Shown: positions 44,061 to 52,782 of the stretch, piece after piece | How the letters are laid out: each line of letters begins with the position of its first letter | Position numbering within the stretch: the stretch's first letter is position 1 | Origin: Labrys wisconsinensis | GTDB taxonomy: Bacteria > Pseudomonadota > Alphaproteobacteria > Rhizobiales > Labraceae | Reading direction: 5' to 3' | Assembly (NCBI RefSeq): GCF_030814995.1 | Contig: NZ_JAUSVX010000003.1 | Location: forward strand, 434,001 to 498,000 | Length of the DNA stretch: 64,000 nucleotides | Position numbers and translations under genes: made by a program | The notes under the pieces: model-generated | Told to the model about the DNA's origin: nothing | Database searches by the model: none | The model's input: the letters and a program-made list of their open reading frames with translations, nothing else

Positions 44061-44930
44061 TCAGACGGCCCGCGGCCCGGCGGTGCCGCCGAGGAGGCCC
44101 TGCGGCCGCAGCAGGAGGATGAGGATCATCAGGACGAAGGAATAGGCCTCGGTCCATTCCGGCAGGCCGTAGCCGGCGCTGAGGCCGTCCATCAGGCCGA
44201 GCACGAGGCCGGCGACGACGGCGCCGAAGACGTTGCCGAGGCCGCCGATCAGCGCCACCGCGAAGCCGCGGACCACGATGACGCTGCCGATGAAGGGCGT
44301 GATCGGGAACAGGGCGATCATCAGCGCGCCGCCGAGGCCGGCCAGCATGCTGCCGTAGACGAACACGCCGGTGACGTAGCGCCGGACCGGCACGCCCATC
44401 AGCGCCGCCGTGTCCGGGTCGGCGACGCTGGCCCGGAGCGCCAGGCCGTAGCGGCTGCGCGAGATGCCGAAGAAGGTGATGGCGACAATGATCGCCGTGA
44501 CCACCACGACAGCCACCCGCATCTCGATGATGCGCACGCCGCCGACCTCCCAGACGTCCGTGAGCGGCGCAGGGATCGCCTTCTGGTAGGAGTTCCAGAA
44601 GCGGATGACGACGTGCTGCAGCACCACGATCAGCCCGAGCGAGATGATGAAGCCGTTCATCGGGCGGTCGAGCGTCAGGCGGAACAGGCCGCGCTCCAGG
44701 ACGAAGCCGAGGAGGCCGACGCCGAGGACCGCCGCGGCGGCCGCCAGGAGGAAGTTGCCGCCCTGGCCGATGACCAGCCAGGTCAGCATGCCGCCGACCA
44801 TCAGGAACTCGCCATGGGCGAAGTTGATGATGCCGGTCAGGCCGAAGATCAGCGTGATGCCGATGCCGATGAGGATGATGACGCTCGCGACCGACAGGCT
44901 GTTGATCAATTGCTGAAGCAGGATGTCCAT
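44061..44930 (-). CDS. livH: Branched-chain-amino-acid-type ABC transporter permease (LivH)
   Basis: 289 residues, about eight helices. GLTGIINFAHGEFLMVGGM is the LivH hallmark and LRASVADPDTAALMGVPVRR the ATPase contact. It starts 92 bp after livK; an intrinsic terminator lies in that gap. Confidence 0.93.
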   Translation of the reverse strand: MDILLQQLINSLSVASVIILIGIGITLIFGLTGIINFAHGEFLMVGGMLTWLVIGQGGNFLLAAAAAVLGVGLLGFVLERGLFRLTLDRPMNGFIISLGLIVVLQHVVIRFWNSYQKAIPAPLTDVWEVGGVRIIEMRVAVVVVTAIIVAITFFGISRSRYGLALRASVADPDTAALMGVPVRRYVTGVFVYGSMLAGLGGALMIALFPITPFIGSVIVVRGFAVALIGGLGNVFGAVVAGLVLGLMDGLSAGYGLPEWTEAYSFVLMILILLLRPQGLLGGTAGPRAV

Positions 44931-44966
44931 CGCGGCTCCGGGCAGGCGTCCCCCGTCACGGTTCGG

Positions 44967-45009
44967 AAAAAGACGCCGGCCCCGAGGGGGAGGAGGCCCG
45001 GGGCCGGCG
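44967..45009 (-). terminator. Intrinsic terminator/attenuator between livK and livH
   Basis: Perfect 11-bp stem CGCCGGCCCCG (44974-44984) and CGGGGCCGGCG (44999-45009); read on the minus strand it is followed by TCTTTTT. Such a hairpin after the binding-protein gene lets the cell make far more binding protein than membrane parts. Confidence 0.85.
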
Positions 45010-45022
45010 CGGCGGGAGGGGA

Positions 45023-46255
45023 TCAGCCCGCATTGTCACCCGCAGGCGGCTCGGCCGGCGGCTCCTCGACAGCGCATTCGAACTGATCGGACGTGTTCGG
45101 CTTCACCAGGCAGACCTCCGTGGCGAAGGTGACGCGATGGCGCTTGTCGAAATAGAGCGGCACCTTGGAGACGACGCCCTGGTACTTCATGCCCTCGAGC
45201 TGGGCGACGACCTTGTCGGGATCGGTGGTCCCGGCCTCTTCCAGCGCCTTGGCGTACCAGTGGACATAGTCGTAGTAGAGCAGCGAGACCGAGGACTGCA
45301 CGCCCTTGGCGGCGCCGGCGGCGAAATAGCGGTCAAAATAGGCCTTGGCCTCCGGCGAGGGCGGCGCGCCCCAGCACATCGGCACGCAGCTCAGCGTCAC
45401 CGGCGCGGTGGAGACGAGCTTGCGCTCGGCCCAGATGCCGGGATCGACGCCGAACAGGAAATAGCCCTTGGCGACGTTGAGCTGCACCGCCTGCGGGAAG
45501 GCGATCAGCGTGATGTCGCCGTTGTACCAGAAGTGCACTGTGTCGGGATTGAGGCTCTTGGCCCGGGTCAGGAGCGGCGTGAAGTCGGTGGTCGAGGGCG
45601 GATACTTGATCAGCTCGACCTGCTGGCCCTCGGCCTCGAGCGCCTTGACATAGTGGGCGGAGAGATATTGGCCCGTCGCGTCGTCGGCGACGAAGACGAC
45701 GGCCTTCTTCAGCGGCTGGCCGATCTCCTTGCCGAGGAGCTTCAGCACGCCCCGCGCGGTCGAGCCGCTGCGCTGGAACTCGGGCGGCTCGGTCTGGAAG
45801 GTGTAGTGCAGCGGCCCGCCCGGCGCCACGGCCTCCTCGGTCAGGATGGCGCCGAGCGAGGAATTGCCGGTGAACTGCAGCACCTTGGCCGGCCCGGTAA
45901 TCTTGGTCATCGACACGGAGAAGTCATGGGTCTCGGTGCCGTAGATGGCGCTGACGCCGATATCCTCGACGAGCTCGCGCGCCGCGGCGATGGCGACGTT
46001 GACGTCGGTGCGGTTGTCGCGGTTCTGCAGGTCGATCTTGTAGGTCTTGCCGGCGATCTTGATGCCGCCGGCATCGTTGATCTCCTTCGCCGCCAGCGTC
46101 ACCCCGGCGCCGATGGTGTTGCCGGCCGAGACGAACGCACCCGTCTGAGCCGCGTCGACGCCGATCTTGACGGTGTCCTCCTGCCCGAAGGCCGGACCGG
46201 CGAGCGCCGTCAGGCCCGCCACGAGAATCGCAAGTCGTCCAGCGATGGTGACCAT
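45023..46255 (-). CDS. livK: Periplasmic binding protein of the branched-chain-amino-acid-type transporter (LivK)
   Basis: About 410 residues from ATG 46255, which has GGGAGGGA seven bases upstream; a GTG two codons earlier is less likely. Sec signal peptide ends near AFGQ. Family signature VKIGVDAAQTGAFVSAGNTIGAGVTLAAKEINDAGG, then NRDNRTDVNVAIAAARELVEDIGVSAIYG. An unusual Pro/Glu-rich tail with several Cys (SCVPMC, FATEVC, DQFEC) suggests disulfide stabilisation. Substrate unknown. An ideal FadR-type operator lies 39 bp upstream. Confidence 0.92.
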   Translation of the reverse strand: MVTIAGRLAILVAGLTALAGPAFGQEDTVKIGVDAAQTGAFVSAGNTIGAGVTLAAKEINDAGGIKIAGKTYKIDLQNRDNRTDVNVAIAAARELVEDIGVSAIYGTETHDFSVSMTKITGPAKVLQFTGNSSLGAILTEEAVAPGGPLHYTFQTEPPEFQRSGSTARGVLKLLGKEIGQPLKKAVVFVADDATGQYLSAHYVKALEAEGQQVELIKYPPSTTDFTPLLTRAKSLNPDTVHFWYNGDITLIAFPQAVQLNVAKGYFLFGVDPGIWAERKLVSTAPVTLSCVPMCWGAPPSPEAKAYFDRYFAAGAAKGVQSSVSLLYYDYVHWYAKALEEAGTTDPDKVVAQLEGMKYQGVVSKVPLYFDKRHRVTFATEVCLVKPNTSDQFECAVEEPPAEPPAGDNAG

Positions 46256-46293
46256 CGGCACGTCCCTCCCCCTCGTTGTTCTTATGCGCTTCC

Positions 46294-46312
46294 AGGGTTG
46301 TCATACAACCCT
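46294..46312 (-). promoter_or_regulatory. Perfect FadR-type operator upstream of the liv operon
   Basis: AGGGTTGT (46294-46301), CAT, ACAACCCT (46305-46312): a perfect 8-bp-arm palindrome whose core GTTGTCATACAAC equals the site at 39558. It matches TNGTNNNACNA. Confidence 0.75.
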
Positions 46313-46463
46313 GCATCCTGATAAGTTTCCCGGGAATGGTTGTCAAGGCGGATGCGGGCCACGGCACCGCCGCGGTGCGGCGGCGGTCTTCGCGATGCGC
46401 AGAACGCCCGTTCGTAAACGGCCTCTTGGAGAGAAGCCTGGCGGCGGCCGGGGATCGTCGAGC

Positions 46464-46490
46464 TTGAGCGATGGCTTTAGTGTATATAAT
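46464..46490 (+). promoter_or_regulatory. Candidate sigma-70 promoter of the orphan binding-protein gene
   Basis: TTGAGC (46464-46469) and TATAAT (46485-46490) with a 15-bp gap, in the only AT-rich patch of the 312-bp divergent interval. TTGACT at 46503 offers an alternative -35. The spacing is short, so this is tentative. Confidence 0.4.
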
Positions 46491-46567
46491 CTACTTATTT
46501 AATTGACTTTATAGGACGCAGAGTGTCTGTTGCGTCTCCCCACGATCGGACACGCCGGAACAGCCCC

Positions 46568-47590
46568 ATGGACACGTCTTCCTCCGCCCTCCTCGCACGC
46601 CGCTCCGTCCTCAAGATGGGATCGGCCCTGGCCGGCGCACTCGCCTTGGGCGGTGCCGCCTGGGCGGACGATGCGGTGAAGCCTGCCGGCGAGCCGGCGG
46701 CGCCCTCGCTCAAGGGCAAGACCATCGCCATCAGCGTCGCCGGGACCGACCATTTCTTCGACCTCAAGGCCTATCAAGCCCAGATCGAGACGGTGAAGGA
46801 GCTGGGCGGCACGCCGATCGGCCTCGACGGCGGGCGCAACGACAAGCAGATCGTCACCCAGTTGCAGACGCTGCTGACCCAGAAGCCGGATGCGGTGATC
46901 CAGACGCTGGGCACGCTGCCGGTGGTCGATCCCTGGCTGAAGAAGCTGCGCCAGGCGGGCATCCCGGTGTTCTCGGTGGACCTGCCCTCGACCAACGTCA
47001 TCAACACCGCGACCTCGGACAATTTCTCCCTCGGCGCCCAGCTCGCCCTGCAGCTGGTCTCCGATATCGGCGGCAAGGGCAACCTCGTGGTGTTCAACGG
47101 CTTTGCCGGCGTCCCCGTCTGCGAGATCCGCTACACCCAGCTGCGCAACGTCCTGAAATATTATCCGGAGGTGAAGATCCTGCAGCCGGAGCTGCGCGAC
47201 ATCATCCCGAACACAGTGCAGGACGCCTATGCTCAGATCACGGCCCTGCTCAGCAAATATCCGGAGAAGGGCTCGATCTCGGCCGTCTGGTCGGCCTGGG
47301 ACATTCCCCAGCTCGGCGCCACCCAGGCGCTGATCGCCGCCGGCCGCACGGAGATCCTCACCTATGGCGTCGACGGCTCGCCCGAGGTTCTGGCGCTGGT
47401 GAAGGACCCCAAGGCGCCGGCCGGCGCGGTCGCGGCCCAGCAGCCCGCGCTGATCGGGCGGACCGCCGTGCTCAACCTCGCCCGCTACCTCGCCGGGGAC
47501 ACGTCCCTGCCGTCCCAGACCTTCCTGCCGGCGATCATCGCCACCAAGAAGAACGCGGCGGAGGTGCAGAAGCAGCTCGGACAGGCCTGA
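46568..47590 (+). CDS. Orphan periplasmic sugar-type binding protein
   Basis: 340 residues from ATG 46568. The N-terminus ARRSVLKMGSALAGALALGG is a twin-arginine-like signal, cleaved near AWADD. The mature protein has the type I periplasmic-binding fold: IAISVAGTDHFFDLKAYQAQIETVKELGG, DAVIQTLGTLPVVDPWL, VWSAWDIPQLGATQALIAAG. No permease or ATPase is encoded beside it, so it must share a transporter encoded elsewhere. It is followed 92 bp later by a flavin monooxygenase gene, suggesting linkage to an organosulfur or other xenobiotic substrate. Confidence 0.88.
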   Translation: MDTSSSALLARRSVLKMGSALAGALALGGAAWADDAVKPAGEPAAPSLKGKTIAISVAGTDHFFDLKAYQAQIETVKELGGTPIGLDGGRNDKQIVTQLQTLLTQKPDAVIQTLGTLPVVDPWLKKLRQAGIPVFSVDLPSTNVINTATSDNFSLGAQLALQLVSDIGGKGNLVVFNGFAGVPVCEIRYTQLRNVLKYYPEVKILQPELRDIIPNTVQDAYAQITALLSKYPEKGSISAVWSAWDIPQLGATQALIAAGRTEILTYGVDGSPEVLALVKDPKAPAGAVAAQQPALIGRTAVLNLARYLAGDTSLPSQTFLPAIIATKKNAAEVQKQLGQA

Positions 47591-47682
47591 GCCGGCCGAG
47601 CCAGACGCCGACGCGGCCGGGTTCTCCGCGTCGGCCCCCGGTGCGATCCCCCTGCCCGCCGCGAGGCGGCCCGAAATCGTCC

Positions 47683-49041
47683 ATGCCGATCATCCTCAAC
47701 GCCTTCGTGATGAACACGCCGAGCCATCTGTCGCCCGGCCTGTGGCGTCATCCCGACGACAGTTCGACCGCCTATACCAGCCTCGACCACTGGATCGACC
47801 TGGCGCGGCTGCTGGAGCGCGGCCGGTTCTCGGCCATGTTCCTGGCCGATACGCTCGGCACCTACGAGGCCTATGCGGGGTCGATGGCGCCGGCCTTCCG
47901 GCACGGGCTGCACACGCCGATCAACGATCCCCTGCTGCTGGTGCCGGCCATGGCCGCCGCCACGACCGACCTTGCCTTCGGGGTGACCTGCTCGGCGAGC
48001 TACGAGCATCCGTTCAGCCTGGCGCGCCGCTTCTCCACCCTCGACCACCTCACCGGCGGGCGCATCGGCTGGAACATCGTCACCTCGGCGCTCGACAGCG
48101 CCGCGCGCAATTTCGGCCGGCCGCAGCAGCTCGATCACGAGGAGCGCTACGATCGCGCCGAGGAATATCTCGAGGTCTGCTACAAGCTCTGGGAAGGCTC
48201 GTGGGCGGACGACGCCGTGCGGCGCGACAAGGCCGGCGGCCTCTATGCCGAGCCCTCCCGCATCCGGCCCATCGATCATCGCGGGCGGTATTTCGAGGTG
48301 GCCGGGCCGCATCTCGCCGAGCCCTCGCCGCAGCGCACGCCCGTCCTCTACCAGGCCGGCGCCTCGCGCAGAGGCCGGTCCTTCGCCGCGCGCCACGCCG
48401 AGTGCATCTTCGTCGGCGCGCCCTCGCGCGCGGCGCTGCGGCGGACCGTCGACAACCTGCGCACCGCCCTGGCCGAAGCCGGGCGCGACCCGGCCAGCGT
48501 GCCGATCGTCGCCGAGCACACCGTCATCACCGCCCCGAGCGCGGCGGAGGCCGAGGACAAGCGCGCCGACTATGCCGGCTACGCCTCGGAGGACGGCGCC
48601 CTGGCGCTGATGTCGGGCTGGATCGGCGTCGATCTCAGCCGCTATCGCCTGGACGATCCCTTCGAGCACGTCGAGAGCAACGCCATCCAGTCGGCGGTGG
48701 AGGCGATGAGCGCCGCCGATCCCGGCCGGGTCTGGACCATCCGCGAGATCGCCGCCTGGTGCGGCATCGGCGGCCTCAGCCCGGTGACGACGGGCGCGCC
48801 GGAGGCGGTCGCCGACGAATTGGAGGACTGGATCGCCTCCACCGGCATCGACGGCTTCAACCTGTCCTATGCCGTGATGGACGGCGGCTTCCGCGACTTC
48901 GTCGAGCTGGTCGTGCCGGTGCTGGAGAAGAGCGGCCGCCATCCCGCGCGCTATCCGCCCGGCACGTTCCGCGAAAAGCTGTTCGGCGCCGGGCCGCGCC
49001 TGCCGGGCAGCCACCCCGCCGCCGCCTTCCGCTTCCCCTGA
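47683..49041 (+). CDS. Flavin-dependent monooxygenase, NtaA/SnaA/DszA family (luciferase-like)
   Basis: 452 residues from ATG 47683. Class C bacterial-luciferase fold: ILNAFVMNTPSHLSPGLWRHP at the N-terminus, FLADTLGTYEAY, TSASYEHPFSLARRFSTLDHLTGGRIGWNIVTS and YQAGASRRGRSFAARHAECIFVG are all family hallmarks for FMNH2 binding. Members oxidise nitrilotriacetate, dibenzothiophene sulfone, alkanesulfonates or pristinamycin precursors. Thirteen bases separate it from an SfnB-like flavoprotein, a pairing usual in sulfur-scavenging operons. No flavin reductase gene is nearby. Confidence 0.92.
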   Translation: MPIILNAFVMNTPSHLSPGLWRHPDDSSTAYTSLDHWIDLARLLERGRFSAMFLADTLGTYEAYAGSMAPAFRHGLHTPINDPLLLVPAMAAATTDLAFGVTCSASYEHPFSLARRFSTLDHLTGGRIGWNIVTSALDSAARNFGRPQQLDHEERYDRAEEYLEVCYKLWEGSWADDAVRRDKAGGLYAEPSRIRPIDHRGRYFEVAGPHLAEPSPQRTPVLYQAGASRRGRSFAARHAECIFVGAPSRAALRRTVDNLRTALAEAGRDPASVPIVAEHTVITAPSAAEAEDKRADYAGYASEDGALALMSGWIGVDLSRYRLDDPFEHVESNAIQSAVEAMSAADPGRVWTIREIAAWCGIGGLSPVTTGAPEAVADELEDWIASTGIDGFNLSYAVMDGGFRDFVELVVPVLEKSGRHPARYPPGTFREKLFGAGPRLPGSHPAAAFRFP

Positions 49042-49054
49042 CGACGAGACGACC

Positions 49055-50269
49055 ATGCCCGAGATCGATGAGGCCTGGGGCTCCGGCCCGACCCCGCGCT
49101 ACGAAGCGCTCGCCGGGCGCTTCCGCCCGATCTTCGAGCGCATCCGCGCCGGCACCGTCGAGCGGGAGCGCCGGCGAGCCCTGCCGCATGCCGAGATCGG
49201 CTGGCTCAAGCAGGCCGGCTTCACCGCGCTGCGCCTGCCGGAAGCGGCGGGCGGGAGCGGCGCCAGCCTGCCGGAGCTCTTTGCCCTGCTGATCGAGCTT
49301 TCGGCCGCCGATTCCAACCTCACCCAGGCGCTCCGGGCCCATTTCGGCTTCGTCGAGGAGATGCTGCACACCAAGGTGCCCGGCCGGCGCGAGGCCTGGC
49401 TGCCGCGCCTCGCGCGCGGCGAGACCGCCGGCAGCGCCCGCAGCGAGGCGGGCGAGGCGGCACAGGCCGCCTTCGAGACCAAGCTCCACCGCCGCGACGG
49501 CCATTGGCTGATCGAAGGCCGCAAGTTCTACACCACCGGCTCGCTCTATGCCGACTGGGTGCATGTCGCCACCACCCGGGCCGAGGACGGGGGCGCCGTC
49601 ACGGCGGTGGTGCGCCGCGACGCTCCGGGCGTCGCGGTCGTCGACGACTGGGACGGCTTCGGCCAGACCCTGACCGCCAGCGGCACGGCGACCTTCGACG
49701 GCGTGATCGTGCAGGACGCGGACCTGCGGGAGGATGCGTCGATCTTCCCCTATGCCCTGCCCTTCTACCAGATCGTGCATCTGGCGACGCTGGCCGGCAT
49801 CGGCCGGGCCGCGGCGCGGGACGTCGCCGAGGCCGTCGCCCGCCGCAAGCGCGCCTACAGCCACGGCGCCGCAGCCCTGCCGAAGCAGGACCCGCAGGTG
49901 CTGCAGGTGGTCGGGCGGGTGCGCGGCGCCGCCTATGCCGCCGGCGCCATCGTCGCCAAGGTGACCGAGGCGGTGCAGCGCGTCGCCACGGAAGGCGACT
50001 CGCCCGAGCCGCAGGCGCTCGCCGTAGCGGAGATCGAAACGGCCCAGGCCGTCGGCGTGGTCTCCAGCCTCATTCTCGACGCTGCCACCGTCCTGTTCGA
50101 CGCGCTCGGCGCCTCGGCGGTGCTGCGCGAGGCCGGCCTCGACCGGCACTGGCGCAACGCCCGCACGATCACCTCGCACAATCCGCGCATCTACAAGGAG
50201 CGCATCGTCGGCGATTTCGCCGTCAACGGGATCGCCCCGCCGCAGTCCTGGCGGGTCGGGCGGGTATGA
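49055..50269 (+). CDS. SfnB/DszC-like flavoprotein monooxygenase (acyl-CoA dehydrogenase fold)
   Basis: 404 residues with the acyl-CoA dehydrogenase three-domain layout: N-terminal helices (RRRALPHAEIGWLKQAGFTALRLPEAAGG), a beta domain (HWLIEGRKFYTTGSLYADWVHVATT) and a C-terminal helical bundle. The family SfnB/DszC uses reduced flavin to attack sulfur compounds. Encoded with the luciferase-like enzyme it probably forms a two-step desulfurisation route; the substrate is not known. Confidence 0.88.
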   Translation: MPEIDEAWGSGPTPRYEALAGRFRPIFERIRAGTVERERRRALPHAEIGWLKQAGFTALRLPEAAGGSGASLPELFALLIELSAADSNLTQALRAHFGFVEEMLHTKVPGRREAWLPRLARGETAGSARSEAGEAAQAAFETKLHRRDGHWLIEGRKFYTTGSLYADWVHVATTRAEDGGAVTAVVRRDAPGVAVVDDWDGFGQTLTASGTATFDGVIVQDADLREDASIFPYALPFYQIVHLATLAGIGRAAARDVAEAVARRKRAYSHGAAALPKQDPQVLQVVGRVRGAAYAAGAIVAKVTEAVQRVATEGDSPEPQALAVAEIETAQAVGVVSSLILDAATVLFDALGASAVLREAGLDRHWRNARTITSHNPRIYKERIVGDFAVNGIAPPQSWRVGRV

Positions 50270-50448
50270 GGCCTCCGCCGCGCGTTGCGACGATCCGGTT
50301 CCGCCGAGGTCGGCGCTTCCCGTCCGCTCTGTTACGGTAACGGCGCGCCGCCGGGAGCGCGCCCGGGCTGACCTGCGGCCGCGGGCGGGTGGCTGCCGAT
50401 CAACGCTGCCGCGCGTCGATCGATGGAGCACCGTTCGAGGAGGAAGAC

Positions 50449-51000
50449 ATGACCGCATCCGATGCCGGCTCCCCCGCCACCCTGGTGCCGCCGACCTGGC
50501 TGCGCATCCTGCTCGGCCTCGCCTTCGTCGTGGCGGGTGCCTTCGTCCTGGCCGACCTGGCGCTGGCCACGCTCGCCAGCACGCTCGTCATCGGCGGGGC
50601 GGCGATCGCGGTGGGCCTGTTCGAGATCGTGCACGCCTTCTGGAGCAGGGGTTGGGGTGGCTTCCTCTGGCAGATCCTGCTCGGCGCGCTCTACACCGTC
50701 TTCGGCCTGATGATGGTCAGCCAACCGCTGTTCGGCGCGCTGGTGCTGACCTATGTGGTCGGCATCGTGTTCCTGGCGACCGGCATCGTGCGCATCGTCA
50801 TCGCCGTCCGGCACTGGCGCCTCGCCGGCTGGCTGATGCTGCTGTCCGGTGCGTTCGGCATCCTCGCCGGCCTGGTCGTGCTGACGGAATGGCCGATGAG
50901 CGGCGCCTGGGTGCTGGGCCTGCTGCTCGGCATCGACCTCCTCAGCCACGGCGTCGCCTGGCTGACCTTCGCCTGGCTGCCTCTGGTGGGGCGGGCGTAG
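50449..51000 (+). CDS. HdeD-family membrane protein
   Basis: 183 residues, six hydrophobic helices with short loops, composed of three repeated two-helix units (ILLGLAFVVAGAFVLAD; ILLGALYTVFGLMMVSQP; LLSGAFGILAGLVVLTEWP), the HdeD/DUF308 pattern. HdeD relatives are linked to acid stress, but the molecular role is unclear. ATG 50449 has an excellent GAGGAGGAAG ribosome site. Confidence 0.88.
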   Translation: MTASDAGSPATLVPPTWLRILLGLAFVVAGAFVLADLALATLASTLVIGGAAIAVGLFEIVHAFWSRGWGGFLWQILLGALYTVFGLMMVSQPLFGALVLTYVVGIVFLATGIVRIVIAVRHWRLAGWLMLLSGAFGILAGLVVLTEWPMSGAWVLGLLLGIDLLSHGVAWLTFAWLPLVGRA

Positions 51001-51014
51001 GCCGCCCCGAACGC

Positions 51015-51776
51015 TCAGGCGCAGGGCTTGCGGAACAGGGCCGTCGCGGCCAGCGGCTTGCCGGCCTCCAGGAGGCTCTTCAGGCTGGAGAGGATGGCGA
51101 CCCAGCCGGTGCGCGCGGTCGAATCCGACGGCAGCGGCGCGTGCGTGATCTTGAGCTGCACCGAGCCGCCGAACGGCAGGAGCTCGAAGACGACGGTCGA
51201 GGCAGCCGCCTCGGGCTCGGCCGGCTTTCGCCAACTGTAGGAAAGCCGCGTCGGCGGAGCATAGTCGAGGACGGTGCCGGAGATGTCGAAGTCCTCGCTG
51301 TCCTCGATGTAGAAATGCACGGGCGAGCCGACCGTCCAGTCCGAGGCGATGCGCCGGCCCGCCCAGTACTGGCGGGTGAAGGCGCCATCGGTGAGCGCCT
51401 GGAAGATCCGCTCCGGCGCGGCGTCGATGAAGATGGAATAGGCGAAGCTCTCGCCGGTCTCGCTCATGGGTCTTTCCTCCAGCGCGGCTTTCAGGTCGAG
51501 CAATGCCGCGACGCGATGGGTTTCGTATCGGCCGATCCAGCGGCTGTAGATCTCGCCGATCGGCACCGGGTTGAGGTGGTGCAGCTTCTCGCGGCCGCGC
51601 CACACCGTGACGATCAGGTTCGCCGCCTCCAGCTGCGCCAGATGCCGGCTGACGGCCTGGCGCGTCAGCGCCAGACCCGTGCAGAGCTGCCCGAGCGTCA
51701 GCCCGTCGGCCCGGCGCAACCGATCCAGCAACTCGCGACGCCTGGGGTCGGCCAGCGCCTTGAACACCTCGTCCAT
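51015..51776 (-). CDS. ArsR-type regulator fused to an SRPBCC (AHSA1) domain
   Basis: 253 residues from ATG 51776. Residues 1-90 form an ArsR winged helix (MDEVFKALADPRRRELLDRLRRADGLTLGQLCTGLALTRQAVSRHLAQLEAANLI), without the Cys metal boxes of ArsR or SmtB. From about residue 105 an AHSA1-type hydrophobic-pocket domain begins (SIFIDAAPERIFQALTDGAFTRQYW ... FELLPFGGSVQLKITH). The two units are often separate neighbouring genes; here they are one protein, suggesting a regulator that senses a hydrophobic ligand directly. A perfect operator palindrome lies just upstream. Confidence 0.9.
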   Translation of the reverse strand: MDEVFKALADPRRRELLDRLRRADGLTLGQLCTGLALTRQAVSRHLAQLEAANLIVTVWRGREKLHHLNPVPIGEIYSRWIGRYETHRVAALLDLKAALEERPMSETGESFAYSIFIDAAPERIFQALTDGAFTRQYWAGRRIASDWTVGSPVHFYIEDSEDFDISGTVLDYAPPTRLSYSWRKPAEPEAAASTVVFELLPFGGSVQLKITHAPLPSDSTARTGWVAILSSLKSLLEAGKPLAATALFRKPCA

Positions 51777-51785
51777 GACGGCATC

Positions 51786-51805
51786 ATGCAATAAAATCAT
51801 TGCAT
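51786..51805 (-). promoter_or_regulatory. Palindromic operator of the ArsR-SRPBCC gene
   Basis: ATGCAAT (51786-51792) and ATTGCAT (51799-51805) with spacer AAAATC, 10 bp before the ATG at 51776. An earlier in-frame ATG at 51800 lies within this palindrome, which is why the later start was chosen. Confidence 0.65.
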
Positions 51806-51923
51806 GTCAAGACAAGCAAGGATTTCGTTGCATGCCGTCTTCGGCTTATCGGCTCGATCGATGGTGTTCTCTTGTTGTGATTGCCAGTCCACGATATCTT
51901 GATTGCAATTTGGAGATATCAAC

Positions 51924-52169
51924 GTGCCGCTGTTCATCCGCGATGACGACGTGACCACCATGGCCGAGGAACTGACCCGCCTCACCAAGGCGCGCAGCAA
52001 GACCGAGGCCGTTCGCACCGCGCTCCGACATGAGTTGGAGCGCACCCGGGCAAGCCTGCCGGTTCGCGACCGGCTCGCCCGGATTCACGAGAAGGCCGCG
52101 AAGATCGGGCTTCCCAATCCCGATTTCGACATGAAGGCCTATACCGACGAGATGTGGGGCGACGCCTGA
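51924..52169 (+). CDS. vapB: VapB antitoxin, Rv0623/PSK family
   Basis: 81 residues from GTG 51924 (reads MPLFIRDDDV, the conserved start of this family), with GGAG nine bases upstream. AEELTRLTKARSKTEAVRTALRHELER is the DNA-binding helix-turn part; the C-terminal half binds toxin. The stop TGA shares its last base with the ATG of vapC. Confidence 0.92.
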   Translation: MPLFIRDDDVTTMAEELTRLTKARSKTEAVRTALRHELERTRASLPVRDRLARIHEKAAKIGLPNPDFDMKAYTDEMWGDA

Positions 52170-52597
52170 TGTTCATCGATGCCTCCGCGATCGTCGCCGT
52201 CATCAATCAGGAGCCGGGCTGGCAGGAAATCGTCAAGCGCCTGTCGGAGATGCAGGACGGATGCCTGGTCTCGCCGGTCGTGCGATTCGAAGCCGTCCTG
52301 GCAGTTGCCCGCGCGGCCGCGAAAGCCGGTGGCGCCGACGTGAAGCCGACTCCGCACATTCTGGCGATCGCGCGAGAGCTGGTCGACGAGTTGTTCAAGG
52401 AGTTCGAGGCCCGGGAGATCGAGGTTTCCAGGGCAATCGGCGACAAGGCCCTCGACGCGGCCATGACCTACGGCAAAACCATCGGTCACCCCGCTGATCT
52501 CAATTTCGGCGACTGCTTCGCCTATGCCTGCGCCAAGGAGTACAAGACCGGCCTCATCTATAAGGGAGACGACTTCGCGCGAACCGATCTGGCGTAA
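52169..52597 (+). CDS. vapC: VapC toxin, PIN-domain ribonuclease
   Basis: 142 residues. PIN acidic residues: D4 in MFIDASAIVAV, E41 in VVRFEAVLAV, D115 in LNFGDCFAYACA, and D134/D135 in YKGDDFARTD. All are intact, so the toxin is probably active. Coupled to vapB through TGATG. Confidence 0.92.
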   Translation: MFIDASAIVAVINQEPGWQEIVKRLSEMQDGCLVSPVVRFEAVLAVARAAAKAGGADVKPTPHILAIARELVDELFKEFEAREIEVSRAIGDKALDAAMTYGKTIGHPADLNFGDCFAYACAKEYKTGLIYKGDDFARTDLA

Positions 52598-52782
52598 GGC
52601 CCGGCGCCGCCTTGACAGCCATCTCCAGGAGGCGCGAGCGGCCGGCGGCGAGGCCGTCGCGGTGCGGGACGAAATCGACATCGCCCGCCGCCGGAACCGC
52701 GCTCCGATCCACGAACCTGCTCGGCCCGCCGGTGCGCCTCGTGCCGGCGCACGTGGCCGGCCCGACCGGCAGCTTCCACGGC

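Noticed and set aside
43275-45086. A 603-codon open frame on the plus strand
   Set aside because: Antisense of livM, livH and the terminator; Asp/Glu/Arg-rich nonsense translation.
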